A program made the translations under genes and the position numbers. A stretch of DNA of 64,000 nucleotides from Fistularia commersonii (lineage: Eukaryota; Chordata; Actinopteri; Syngnathiformes; Fistulariidae). The notes below the pieces were generated by a model that was not told the origin of the DNA, did no database searches, and worked only from the letters and a program-made list of their open reading frames with translations. Positions 53,830 to 63,828 of this stretch are shown piece by piece. The stretch's first letter is position 1, and every line of letters begins with the position of its first letter. Location: positions 7,598,874 through 7,662,873 of the forward strand of contig JBBMNZ010000001.1 in assembly GCA_037954325.1 (NCBI GenBank), read 5' to 3'.

Positions 53830-56829
53830 ATGCAAGACAACCAAAACTATACCATACCGGATCGGTCGCGGACCGGGTTAACAACGACCGCCATGGGTAC
53901 TGATGACCTACAGGGTACTAATGGAAATTGGGCTACTGTGGGTCGAAGAACAAGAACAAGAAGAAGAGGAGGAAGGTGTGTTCGGAAGCAGAGAGAGAGG
54001 AGGAAAGGAAAGAGTCTGGGACTGAGAGTAGGGACTTTGAATGTTGGGACTATGACAGGGAAAGGTAGAGAGTTGGTGGACATGATGCAGAGAAGGAAGG
54101 TGGATATACTGTGTGTCCAGGAGACCAGGTGGAAAGGTAGTAAGGCTAGAAGCTTAGGAGCAGGCTTTAAGTTGTACTATTATGGTACTGACAAGAAGAG
54201 AAATGGAGTAGGAGTTATCTTGAAGGAGGAGTTTGTTAGGAACGTCCTAGAGGTGAAAAGAATGTCAGATAGACTTATGAGTCTGAAACTGGAAATCGAA
54301 GGTGTGATGCTCAATGTTGTTAGTGGCTATGCCCCGCAGGTGGGATGTGAATCTGAAGAGAAGGAGAAGTTCTGGAATGAGTTAGATGAAGTGATGCAGA
54401 ATATTCCCAGAAATGAGAGAGTGGTCATTGGTGCAGACTTCAATGGACATGTCGGTGAAGGCAATAGAGGGGATGAAGAAGTGATGGGCAGATTTGGTAT
54501 CCAGGATAGGAATGCAGTGGGACAGATGGTGGTAGATTTTACAAAAAGGATGGAAATGGCTGTAGTTAACACCTTTTTCCAGAAAAAACAGGAACATAGG
54601 GTAACTTATAAGAGCGGAGGTAAGAGCACGCAGGTAGACTACATCTTGTATAGACGAGGTAACCTGAAAGAGATCAGTGACTGCAAAGTAGTTGTAGGTG
54701 AGAGTGTAGCCAGACAGCATAGGATGGTGGTTTGTAGGATGACTCTGGTGACAAGGAAGATGACGAGGACAAAGGCAGAGTAGAGGACAAAGTGGTGGAA
54801 GCTGAAAAGGGAGGAGTGTTGCATGGTTTTCAGGGAGGAATTGAGAAAGGGTCTGGGTGGTCAGGGTGAGCTTCCAGATGATTGGACAACAACAGCTAGT
54901 GTTATCAGGGAGACAGGTAGAAGAGTACTTGGTGTGTCATCTGGAAGGAAAGTAGATAAGGAGACTTGGTGGTGGAATGAGGAAGTGCAGGAGTGTATAC
55001 AGAGAAAGCGGTTAGCGAAAAAGAAGTGGGATACTGAGAGGACTGAAGAGAACAGACAGGAGTTCAGGGAGGTGCGGCGAAAGGTAAAGATAGAGGTAGC
55101 AAAGGCAAAACAAAGGGCTTATGATGACTTGTATGCTTGGTTGGATAGTAAGGAGGGTGAGAATGATCTATACAGGTTGGCGAAACAGAGAGATAAAGAT
55201 GGAAAGGATGTACAACAGGTCCGGGTGATAAAGGACAGAGAGGGAAATGTATTGACAGATGCTAGAAGAGTGATGGGAAGATGGAAAGAGTACTTTGAAG
55301 AACTGATGAATGTGGAAAATGAAAGAGAGGCAAGGGTAGAAGAGGTGATTATCGTAGACCACAAAGTAGCAAAAATTAGTAAAAGTGAAGTGAGGAAGGC
55401 ATTGAAGAGGATGAAGAGTGGAAAAGCAGTTGGTCCTGATGATATACCTGTGGAGTTGTGGAAGTGTCTAGGAGAGGCAGCGGTAGATTTTCTGACTAGA
55501 TTATTCAACAGGATCTTAGAGAGTGAGAAGATGCCTGAAGAATGGAGACAAAGTGTGATGGTGCCTATTTTTAAGAATAAAGGGGATGTGCAGAATTGTG
55601 GCAACTACAGAGGGATAAAGTTGATGAGCCATACAATGAAGTTATGGGAAAGAGTAGTGGAAACTAGACTGAGAGCAGAAGTCAGCATTTGTGAACAGCA
55701 GTATGGCTTCATGCCTAGGAAGAGTACTACAGATGCAGTATTTGCGTTGAGAATGCTAATAGAAAAGTACAGAGAAGGCCAGAGGGAGTTGCATTGCGTT
55801 TTTGTAGACCTAGAAAAAGCATATGACAGGGTGCCAAGAGAGGAGCTCTGGCATTGTATGAGGAAGTCTGGAGTGGCAGAGAAGTATGTTAGACTGGTGC
55901 AGGACATGTATGCTAGCTGTGAGACACTGGTACGGTGTGCTGTAGGGGTAACAGAGAAGTTCAAGGTGGAGGTGGGACTCCATCAGGGATCAGCTCTGAG
56001 CCCCCTCTTGTTCGCAATGGTGATGGATAGGCTGACAGATGAGGTTAGACAGGAATCCCGATGGACCGTGATGTTTGCAGATGACATTGTGATCTGTAGT
56101 GAGAGCAGACAACAGGTAGGGGAAAATCTAGAGAGGTGGAGGTATGCTCTGGAAAGGAGAGGAATGAAAGTTAGTCGCAGCAAAACAGAATATATGTGTG
56201 TGAACGAGAGGAACTCGGGTGGAGCGGTGAGGCTACAGGGAGTGGAGATCAAGAAGCTGGAGGATTTCAGGTACTTAGGGTCAACAGTCCGGAGCAACGG
56301 AGAGTGCGGAAAAGAGGTGAAGAGACGGGTCCAAGCAGGTTGGAATGGCTGGAGAAAAGTGTCAGGGGTACTATGTGATAGAAGACTATCGGCCAGAATA
56401 AAAGGAAAGGTGTACAAGACAGTGGTAAGACCAGCGATGATGTATGGACTAGAAACTGTTACAATGACCAAAAGACAGCTGGCAGAACTAGAGGTTGCAG
56501 AGATGAAGATGTTGAGGTTCTCTTTGGGAGTGACCAGGATGGATAGGATCAGGAATGAGTCTATCAGAGGGACGGCACATGTTCAATGTTTTGGAGAGAA
56601 GGTCAGAGAAGCCAGACTGAGATGGTTCGGTCATGTACAGAGAAGAGATAGTGAATATATTGGTAGACGGATGCTGTAATTGGAGCTGCCAGGCAAGAGG
56701 TCTCGAGGAAGACCAAAGAGAAGATTTATGGATGCAGTGAGAGAGGATATGAAGGTAGTTGGTGTGAGAGAGGAAGATACAGAGAATAGGGTTGGATGGA
56801 GAAAGTTGACTCGCTGTGGCGACCCCTGA
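53830..56829 (+). pseudogene. RTE endonuclease-reverse transcriptase ORF, two nonsense mutations
   Basis: A single frame of 1,000 codons from ATG 53830 to TGA 56827-56829, with only two internal stops: TAG at 54781-54783 (codon 318) and TAA at 56677-56679 (codon 950). Endonuclease motifs: LNVGTM near residue 70, ETRW at 98, GADFNGH with Asp 203, VDYIL near 269 and QHRM near 297. RT motifs: SGKAVGPDDIPVELW, QYGFMPRKSTTDAVF, FVDLEKAYDR (Asp 660), HQGSALSPLLF, MFADDIVICSES (Asp 751 and 752) and FRYLGST. The C-terminal domain (RIRNESIRGT, LRWFGHVQRR) is complete apart from the second stop. The related copy at 33.9 kb has Gln and that at 4.2 kb Glu at the two stop positions, so both look like single-base changes. 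In RTE elements this protein nicks the target and reverse transcribes the element RNA. Confidence 0.95.
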
Positions 56830-56889
56830 CGGGAAAAGCCGAAAGAAGAAGAAGAAGAAGAAGAAGACCAAGTGCAAGACATACTTCAA

Positions 56890-57830
56890 AAAACAAGTTT
56901 ACTCAGGGTCGAGCAACAACTGAACAGTCAACATCATCTTGCATGCAACATCATCTTCAACACAAGCTTCTGCCTGGACCATGGATTTTGTAAACACAGG
57001 AGGCCCATCCTCCACTCAGGTGGAGGCACTGGTCCTTCATAGTGTGAATGAAGACAAGGTGAGAAAAATAATTTCATCACTCTCCAACTCAAGAGCAAAG
57101 GACTCTTGGGGGCTTGATACACTCCTTTTAAAGAAATATAAAGATGTTGTAGCAGCACCAATTACTGACATAATCAATCAGTCATTACAAGAATGTGTAT
57201 TTCCGTCCTCTTTTAAAACTGCCGTCGTGACACCTATTTTTAAAGCAGGAAACTGTAAAGACATTGAGAACTACAGACCGATTAGCATCCTCCCAGTTGT
57301 CTCAAAAGTTATTGAAAAAATTGTTGCTGAACAGCTGATTGATCACCTCGACGATGGAAACATAATACATCCTATGCAATTTGGCTTCCGATCAAACCAT
57401 TCCACTGACACAGCATGCTGCTATTTCCTTGAGGTGATCAAATCCAGTCTTGACAAAGGCGGGGTGGTCGGGGCTGTCTTTAAGATCTTCGTAAGGCATT
57501 TGAAACCATAACCACTCTGTGCTTTTGACCAAAATGCACAATTTTCATTTATCATCAAATACCATGAACTGGTTTCAATCATACCGAGCAAATGGCTACC
57601 AATGCGTCAAAATAAAAAATAAAACCTCACTGTTTACAGCCTGTACAACAGGTGTGCCCCAAGGGTCCATTCTAGGGCCATTACTCTTCAGTCTATACAA
57701 TAATGACCTGCCCTCCATCTGCAGCAATGTAGAAATCTCAATGTATGCTGATGATACGGCCCTTTTGATGAAAGGTGCCATTTTGGGGTCTTCATACATA
57801 CAAGTGGTGTGGGACTGGAATTCCCCTTTA
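56890..57830 (+). mobile_element. CR1/Jockey-group LINE, reverse transcriptase N-terminal half
   Basis: The frame 56939-57511 contains VNEDKVRKIISSLSNSRAKD, TAVVTPIFKAGNCKDIENYR, PISILPVVSKVIEKIVAEQL and MQFGFRSNHSTDTACCYFLE. After a deletion at about 57487 (the FVDLRKAFD box is damaged, reading FKIFVRHLKP) the next frame (57525-57775) has FHLSSNTMNWFQSYRANGYQ, CTTGVPQGSILGPLLFSLY and ISMYADDTALLMKG with the catalytic YADD. It is cut near 57790 by unrelated sequence. 5' truncated and 3' missing. The preceding 90 bases (56884-56980) may be its own upstream sequence or host DNA. Confidence 0.8.
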
Positions 57831-57856
57831 CCGTTTTTACTGCTGCTACTTTGGCA

Positions 57857-57857
<1 letters not shown>

Positions 57858-57896
<39 letters not shown>

Positions 57897-57905
57897 TCAC
57901 ACACA
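57858..57905. repeat. (CA)n microsatellite
   Basis: About 17 CA units followed by CATTCACACACAC. Confidence 0.95.
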
Positions 57906-57939
57906 CAAATGGAAATGAAAATACATACTTCATTCAGTC

Positions 57940-58126
57940 ATACAGTATATCCCAGCATGCACCGCACGCTACTTCTTCTACGGGTGACAATGGCATCGGC
58001 GGCTGCTTCCCGTAGTTGCAAGACCTCTTGCGGCTCAATATTGATTCATATGTAAGGCACACCGCATCGGTTTTTGAGAAGATAAAAGTCTTTTAGGTGC
58101 ACCTTATAGTGGAGAAAATATGGTAC
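57940..58126. mobile_element. MITE-like DNA transposon end
   Basis: TATCCCAGCATGCACCGCAC, CAATGGCATCGGCGGCTGC, CTTGCGGCTCAATATTG and TTTTAGGTGCACCTTATAGT, then GGAGAAAATATGGTA. This resembles the right end of a widespread fish non-autonomous DNA element whose termini read like TACCGTATTTTCC. Only one end is visible. Confidence 0.5.
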
Positions 58127-58133
58127 ATTTGGT

Positions 58134-58600
58134 TTGTAGGAGCCAAATGTATGTTTTGTTTTTGGATGTGATATGTCTATTTATTTACTTATTTATTGTC
58201 CACTGGGTTGTGCATGTTAATTAGCAATTTATCATATCTATATAGGTAGGAACTGTTGTTGGTTGGGCGTCCAACCGGAAGGGCAGAGGGATTTGACCAC
58301 AGGACACAAAAGCAGGACGCTAAACACAGGACGCAGTACACTAAGCACTATGCACTATGCACAATGCACTATGCACTATGCTTGCTCGCTTCGGTTGGAC
58401 TTTGCTAGTGGATACTTTGCCTAACATGATGTGTTGGACTTGATGTGTTGGGTGAATAAATGAATCACGCTTGATTCTGGAAGAAGACCAATTACAGGCG
58501 TTATGCTTTATGTCACAGTTAGTGCATTAGCCTAGCCACCACCGGCTGTCAGTGACACCTCAGTAGTTCTGTGTCAGAACAGAACTACTATAATATGGCG
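58134..58600 (+). repeat. LTR-like repeat, second copy, with terminal hairpin
   Basis: From TGTAGGAGCCAAATG. Homologous to 53038-53600. Near the end AGTAGTTCTG (58562-58571) and CAGAACTACT (58580-58589) form a perfect 10-bp inverted repeat with an 8-base loop. GTGCAT/ACTATGC words repeat around 58350-58380. A short ATTAAAGAGATTCTGATTTTG at 58603-58623 resembles a LINE tail. Confidence 0.5.
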
Positions 58601-58624
58601 ATTAAAGAGATTCTGATTTTGAAT

Positions 58625-59930
58625 ATTATGATATGGTTGGATTACGACACATGGTGAATCTCAATAACTTTCGTGCTCTCAGAACATTTTTGAAAAAGGA
58701 CACAGGGCAATTCCATTTCAGCATTTATTTGTATACGCGTTTGACTTTCTTTTTTTTCTTTTTTCCAGAATGAAAGAAAAAAGCTATTTAAGTATTTAAG
58801 AGATAAAGCTACAGGCCATTATGTTTCCCTAAAAGGAGTCATGTTATATGCACAAAAAAATAATAAATACATAAATAAAAAGATAAAAAAAGAAATAAAC
58901 CAGCAAATGAAAAAAAAAAAGAAACAAATAAATCCGCTTGTGTCTTAAATACAATTTCAATCAATTTTTTTACAAAAGAGACGAAATACAAGGTGTCATA
59001 TATGATTTACTCTCATTTTGCAGATGTGATGCAATTTTTATCCAAACACTTGGGTCTATGTGTGTGTTTGTTTGTGTATTTGAGTGTGTCTTGTGAGTAG
59101 ATACTGCATACTGCATGTGTGTACCCACTTTCAATTTCACGGAAAAAAATATCAAAAGTGATGTCATTTTGGATTGGAGCTAATATTCACAAGCAAACAC
59201 ACACTCTTACACACACACGGAAGGTGAGTTTTCATGGTGTGTATGGAAAATTGTTGACACTTTGACAGAATGGGAGTAGAGGAGTGTGTAAGCCTCCACT
59301 GGCATGTTAGCTGACTGCTGCCACAGCTGATCAAAGACATGGTAAATACAAGCACACAAAATGTATAACAAAGGAAATAACACACACACTTGTACGTCTA
59401 TCACTGTCAGCACAAATGAGAAGCAAGTGTGCAGAGGAAGATGAATCATACAAATGTGTTTTTGCAAGGTGTTTTCTTTTTATGTGTTATAAATCCTAAA
59501 GGTTACTTTAAGCACACTGTAAGAACAACTTTAACAGCCATTATATACCCGCTCACAAATCTTCACCCTCCACTTACAAGCCCACACTCCTGTTACACCC
59601 GTATACTTTTTAATATCAGTTGTTGGAATTAAAGAAAGGTAGCAAAAGCTAAGAAATATACCCTCCCATTTTCTTTAAAAAGGAAACGGTATTCCACTTA
59701 ATGAAACATTCCTTCTCTGTCAAATTCGTCACTTATTCGTTCCTCATGTGACATGTAAACATATAAAAAAATTTGTTTTTGTTTTTTTGGAGAGGGGGGC
59801 GCATCCCTTTGAAATGATTGTGGTTTACTTAACTTTTTTATTAAAAAATAAATTAATATTCCTACCTCAGGGGTATGGATAATTTGGTTTTACTCTTTAT
59901 ATGTCCGTATCTATCCTTATCAATCGTTCA
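58625..59930. other. unassigned AT-rich sequence
   Basis: No gene or repeat recognised. Poly-A/T tracts at 58750-58770 and 58905-58920. Confidence 0.45.
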
Positions 59931-59935
59931 TAACA

Positions 59936-60226
59936 ACCACCATTGGTACTGATGACCTACAGGGAAGCAATGGAAACTGGACTACTGTAGGTCAAAGAAG
60001 GAGAGGAGGAATGCATGTTCTGAAGGATAGGGAGAAGAGGAAAGGCAAGAGTCTTGGACTGTGAGTAGTGATGGTGAGTATTGGGACCATGACAGAAAAA
60101 GGTAAAGAGTTGGTCGACATGATGCATAGAAGGAAGGTGGATATATTGTGTGTCCAGGAGACCAGGTGGAAAGGAAGTAGGGCTAGAAGCTTGGGAGCAG
60201 GCTTTAAGTTGTATTATCATGGTACT
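59936..60226 (+). mobile_element. RTE LINE, endonuclease start (interrupted by Gypsy)
   Basis: GGTACTGATGACCTACAGGG to GGCTTTAAGTTGTATTATCA matches the N-terminal coding region of the RTE family (TDDLQG, basic region, VDMMHRRKVDILCVQETRW, LGAGFKLYY). A TGA follows SLGL where intact copies continue. At 60227 the sequence switches to a Gypsy LTR exactly in the middle of the GTAC(TGAC) RTE word, so the rest of this copy should lie beyond the window. Confidence 0.85.
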
Positions 60227-60451
60227 TGTAATATTCCATAGGAATATATTGTTGCTTTGATGTTATGCCTTAATGGTGATCCCTTGATGTTGATGCTTTA
60301 ATGTCGATGCTACATACACTATATAAGCTGTACCAACCGACCCGCTACTTCATTCTGGAATATGCCCTGCCATGAAAGCAACCATCCGTTCTCACGTTGA
60401 ATTGACCGTTATTGTACACACAGTACATTTCTCAAACCAAGAAACGTAACA
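60227..60451 (+). repeat. Gypsy 5' LTR
   Basis: 225 bp, TGTAATATTCC to AACGTAACA. ACTATATAAGCT at about 60306 is a TATA-box candidate. Imperfect TTGATGTTGATGCTTTAATG repeats fill the first half. Confidence 0.9.
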
Positions 60452-60469
60452 TGGTGTCAGAGTAAAAGG
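60452..60469 (+). promoter_or_regulatory. primer-binding-site-like sequence
   Basis: TGGTGTCAGAGTAAAAGG directly follows the LTR end. The TGG start is standard for a tRNA 3' end complement. The tRNA was not identified. Confidence 0.6.
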
Positions 60470-60485
60470 AAAATTCAAGAAGAGA

Positions 60486-61340
60486 TGCACATGTCTGGAT
60501 TGCCTTTGCCCCGCATGGACTGGGATGCTACAAACTTGCCCGAGCCATGGCGTAAGTTCAAGCTCCACGTCAAAATGATGTCTCCGTTAAAGACCGCTAA
60601 AGAAAAAGGAGGAGGATGAAAAGTGCAGCTATCTACTTCTTTGGGTCAGAGAAAAACGCAGAGATATTTACAAGACATGGACACTGACCGATGGCGAACG
60701 TAAGATGTTACACGCTTACTATGACCATTATGTAGAATATGCCAAAGACGAACATTATCTTTGCACGCCACAAGTTCTACGAAAGAATGCAGGGACAAAG
60801 CAAATCGTTTGAACAGTTTGTAACGCACCTCAGACTGCTAGTACAAGATTGTAATTTTGCAAACAGCGATGAAATGATAAGAGATCGTGTTGTTTTCGGC
60901 ATCCACTCGCCCAGAGTAAGAGAAAAACTGCTCAGTGTCAGATCTGATTTGACATTGGACAAAGCAATAGACATAGCGCATTCTAACGAACTAGCAAAGA
61001 GCCAACTAAAGACATTTGAAGGCGGAAACATTACATTACATTACATTAAATTGCATTTGGCAGACGCTTTTATCCAAAGCGACTTACAATAGAGGACACA
61101 GGGACTGCAAATACACTTGCAAATACACAAAACAGTGAGCAAGCCGTGCATACAGTCAACCGGCAACCGCAAAGGGCAGCAACATGGAAACAGCACAACT
61201 CACAACATCATGGCAGCGCAGTTAGCTACAAGTCAGACAGAGATAAAAAGTTCCACAACTCATGTGGATAATGCGGCAATCAAGTACACTCAGCACGAGA
61301 TGTATGTCCAGCAAAAGGCAAACAGTGCAAGTTGTGTAAC
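60486..61340 (+). pseudogene. Gypsy gag, broken by frameshifts and an L2-tail insertion
   Basis: The start reads MHMSGLPLPRMDWDATNLPE (60486 on) and hits a frameshift near 60600. Fragments follow, then the frame 60739-61027 with KFYERMQGQSKSFEQFVTHL, RDRVVFGIHSPRVREKL and AIDIAHSNELAKSQLKTFEG. An L2-type tail interrupts it at 61028-61128. Downstream, in another frame, Cys/His spacing of a zinc knuckle is visible (DVCPAKGKQCKLCNKWNHF, about 61295-61350) preceded by a stop. Gag packages element RNA into particles; none of this can be made as one protein from the present sequence. Confidence 0.8.
61028..61128 (-). mobile_element. L2-type LINE 3' tail inserted in gag
   Basis: The reverse complement of the tail at 1745-1848: ATTACATTACATTAAATTGC, GACGCTTTTATCCAAAGCGA and CTTACAATAGAGGACA, then GGGACTGCAAATACACTTGC. 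Only the last 100 bases of the LINE, extremely 5' truncated. It breaks gag right after LKTFEGG. Confidence 0.85.
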
Positions 61341-61364
61341 AAATGGAACCATTTTGCAAAAGCA

Positions 61365-63477
61365 GAGAAGAGCAGTGCACACAGTAGAGGAAACACAGCC
61401 AGACAAAAGCTCAGAAGAGGAGGACTTGTTCATTGATGTGGTGACACAGAGAGATGACATCGAACAAGTTTTTGCAGACATCCTCTTTGGTCCAAACAAA
61501 ACCATGGTCAAATTCAAGTTGGACACTGGTGCCTCAGCTAACGTAATTCCTACAAGCACTTTCAGAAAGTTTGGAATGCAGCACACACTGCAAATGTTGT
61601 CCTGCCCTCTCTATGGATATGGAGGTGAACAGTTTGCTGTGAAAGGCAAAGTCGATGTCGAATGCCAGTATAAAGACACTAAACTGCCACTGAAAATTAA
61701 TTTTGTTGACACAGCAGAACCACCAGTGCTGGGGCTCAAAGCATGTCTTGATTTCAAGCTCATCAAGCTGATTCTATCTGTTTCAGATTCGCCAAGCATG
61801 TCAGTTATGGATGAGTTTTCTGACGTTTTCATAAGAATAGGTCTTTTTCCTGGTGGGTGCACCATCCATGTTGACCCTAATGCAATACCTGTGGTTCATC
61901 CACCAAGGCGTGTTCCCGTTGCTCTGCGTGAACGCCTCAAAGATGAACTCATGAACATGGAAAGACATGAAATCATCATAAAAGTCACAGAAACAACCGA
62001 ATGGGTAAACTCAATGGTCACTACTGAAAAGCCACGGACAGGTTTGCTTAGATCCAAAAGATCTCAACAAAGTGATCAAACACCCTCATTATCCACTGCC
62101 GCACTTGAGGACGTTATATCCAAACTACCAGGAGCTTGGTATTTCAGCGTAATGGATCCGAGATCTGGTTATTGGGCGATAAAGCTAACAGAAGAGTCCT
62201 CAAAGTTGATAACTTTTAACAAGCCTCTCATTGCAGCTCCTCCAAGGTTGCAACAAATGATTCTCCAGTTGCAAAGATACGATTTCAGTGTCATTCACAC
62301 ACCAGGTAGAGACATTCCTCTTGCAGATACTCTCTCAAGGAAATCACTGCCTGACCCTGATGACAGCCTCAAGGAAGGTATGGATTTGCATGTACATACA
62401 GTGTACCATAGCCTACCCATCAGTGACACAAAACTGAGACTAATACAAGAAGAAACTGAAAAGGAACTTCAACTTACACTTCTGAAAAGGACAATTCAGG
62501 ATGGATGGCCGGAGGAGAAGAAACAGTGCCCTGAGCGCATTGCAGAATACTGGAACTACCGTGACGAACTGTCCCAAATAAAAAACATTCTTTACAAAGG
62601 GGAAAAGATAATAGTGCCAGAGTCAATCCGCCCGGAAATGTTATCCAAAATTCACATAGGCCACATGGGCACAGAGAAGTGCAAGCAAAGAGCACGTGAC
62701 ATATTGTTCTGGCCAGGGATGAATATACAAATAGAAGACATGCTTGAGAAATGCTCAGTGTGTTTGGAGCACAGACCAGCAAACACCAAGGAGCCCATGA
62801 TCAGCCACACAATCCCCAACAGGCCATGGAAAACAGTTTCTACCGATCTTTTCACCTGGAACAACGACAACTACAATTTTACCGTTGATTACTACAGCAG
62901 ATACTTTGAGCTGGACAAACTGCACTGCACCACTTCGTCAACAGTTGTACACAAACTCAAAGCATCCTTCGCAAGGCATGGTATTCCTGAAATTGTGATC
63001 TCAGACAATGGCCCACAATATGCAAGCAAGGAGTTTGAGTCATTTGCAAATACGTGGGAGTTCAAACAGGTAACCTCAAGTCCACACTACCCACAGAGCA
63101 ATGGTCTTGCAGAGAAAGCTGTCCACATCGCCAAGACGCTGATGGAAAAGGCCAAAGTTGATCACAAGGATCCATACTTGAGTCTACTTGAGTATCGCAA
63201 TACAACAGTTGACAATTTCAAATCACCAGCCCAGCTGCTGATGAGTCGACACCTTAACTTAATTCATCCAAGCACCCATCATCAGCTAAAACCAAAAGCG
63301 GTAAGCCACAAAGCTACTCACAACATCAGAGCGTTTTGCCAAAGCTATCAGAAAAGATATTATAATAGATCCTCAAAGCCACTCTCAGCTCTTCACCCAG
63401 GACAGAGGATTCGCTTTCGGGACAATGGACATTGGAAACCAGCTGCTGTTGTTAGTACAGCAGACAGTGCCAGATGA
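61365..63477 (+). pseudogene. Gypsy pol: protease, deleted RT/RNase H, integrase
   Basis: The open frame continues from 61117 to the TGA at 63475-63477 (786 codons), but only from about 61365 is it the true frame (KAVHTVEETQ-like region onward); earlier codons are out of frame with gag. Residue numbers count from 61117. Protease: VKFKLDTGASANV, Asp near 136. RT starts near 230 and has FSVMDPRSGYWAIKL (first catalytic Asp near 346), then jumps in frame from KLITFN to KPLIAAPPRLQQMI, so the YxDD box and most of RNase H are missing. RNase H end: HTPGRDIPLADTLSR. Integrase: HHCC finger with HIGHMG and CSVC (about 510-550), then STDLF (Asp near 577), ISDNGPQ (Asp near 630) and NGLAEKAV (Glu near 666), with exact D-35-E spacing. 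Between about 62040 and 62100 two compensating frameshifts put 20 residues out of frame. Confidence 0.9.
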
Positions 63478-63817
63478 TATCACATCCAAACACCAGACAG
63501 AGTTCAGTAAAGGAGAAATCGTCGCCACCTGATGGACTCTAAAGAAACTGTTCCCACTGGTGACCACTCTGAAGTTCAGCATGCACCTCAAGGGACTGAC
63601 TGTAACTCGAAGTCACCACCAACAACTAACAACCATATTCGTTCTGGTCATGAGGTCACACCGAGTCATTTTAGATCTCTTACCTTTGTCTATGTTTACC
63701 CCACATTTTCAATCTATTTGGATAATTGTTTAATGTTGCATACAGGCCACTTTTACCATACTCTATATATTTTGTTCCGTAGTAAGCTTTACCACAGAGA
63801 CTTAGTGCTTCTTTTCA
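63478..63817 (+). other. Gypsy 3' internal region
   Basis: Between the pol stop and the polypurine tract. A 103-codon frame (63532-63843) runs into the LTR but has no recognisable domain, so I do not call it a gene. Confidence 0.5.
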
Positions 63818-63828
63818 AAGAAGGGGGA
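63818..63828 (+). promoter_or_regulatory. polypurine tract
   Basis: AAGAAGGGGGA immediately before the 3' LTR TG, the plus-strand primer position in LTR elements. Confidence 0.85.

Larger units (their letters stand above)
53640..56866 (+). mobile_element. RTE LINE, full-length copy with perfect 17-bp target duplication
   Basis: The element starts at TAATGCAGCCTCAGGGCG and ends in a (GAA)n tail (56842-56866). The flanking 17-mer ACCAAGTGCAAGACATA occurs at 53623-53639 and 56867-56883 without mismatch. Length is 3.23 kb. It has three tandem 5' monomers (53641-53693), a 5' UTR of about 190 bases, one long frame for endonuclease and RT, and a 3' UTR of only 37 bases including the tail, the compact layout known for RTE elements. 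The perfect duplication and few coding lesions make it the youngest-looking RTE copy here. Confidence 0.95.

Noticed and set aside
54823..56679. A separate second ORF starting at MVFREELRK, as a two-ORF LINE
   Set aside because: It is the same frame as the upstream ORF, separated only by the TAG at 54781. Related copies read through, so RTE has one ORF here.
53038..58600. A single LTR retrotransposon bounded by the two LTR-like repeats
   Set aside because: The DNA between them is a complete RTE insertion and a non-LTR LINE, with no gag, integrase, primer-binding site or polypurine tract in the right places.
61117..61365. N-terminal extension of the Gypsy pol ORF
   Set aside because: It lacks an ATG start, begins in the inserted L2 tail, and is out of frame with the zinc-knuckle reading; a chance open stretch.
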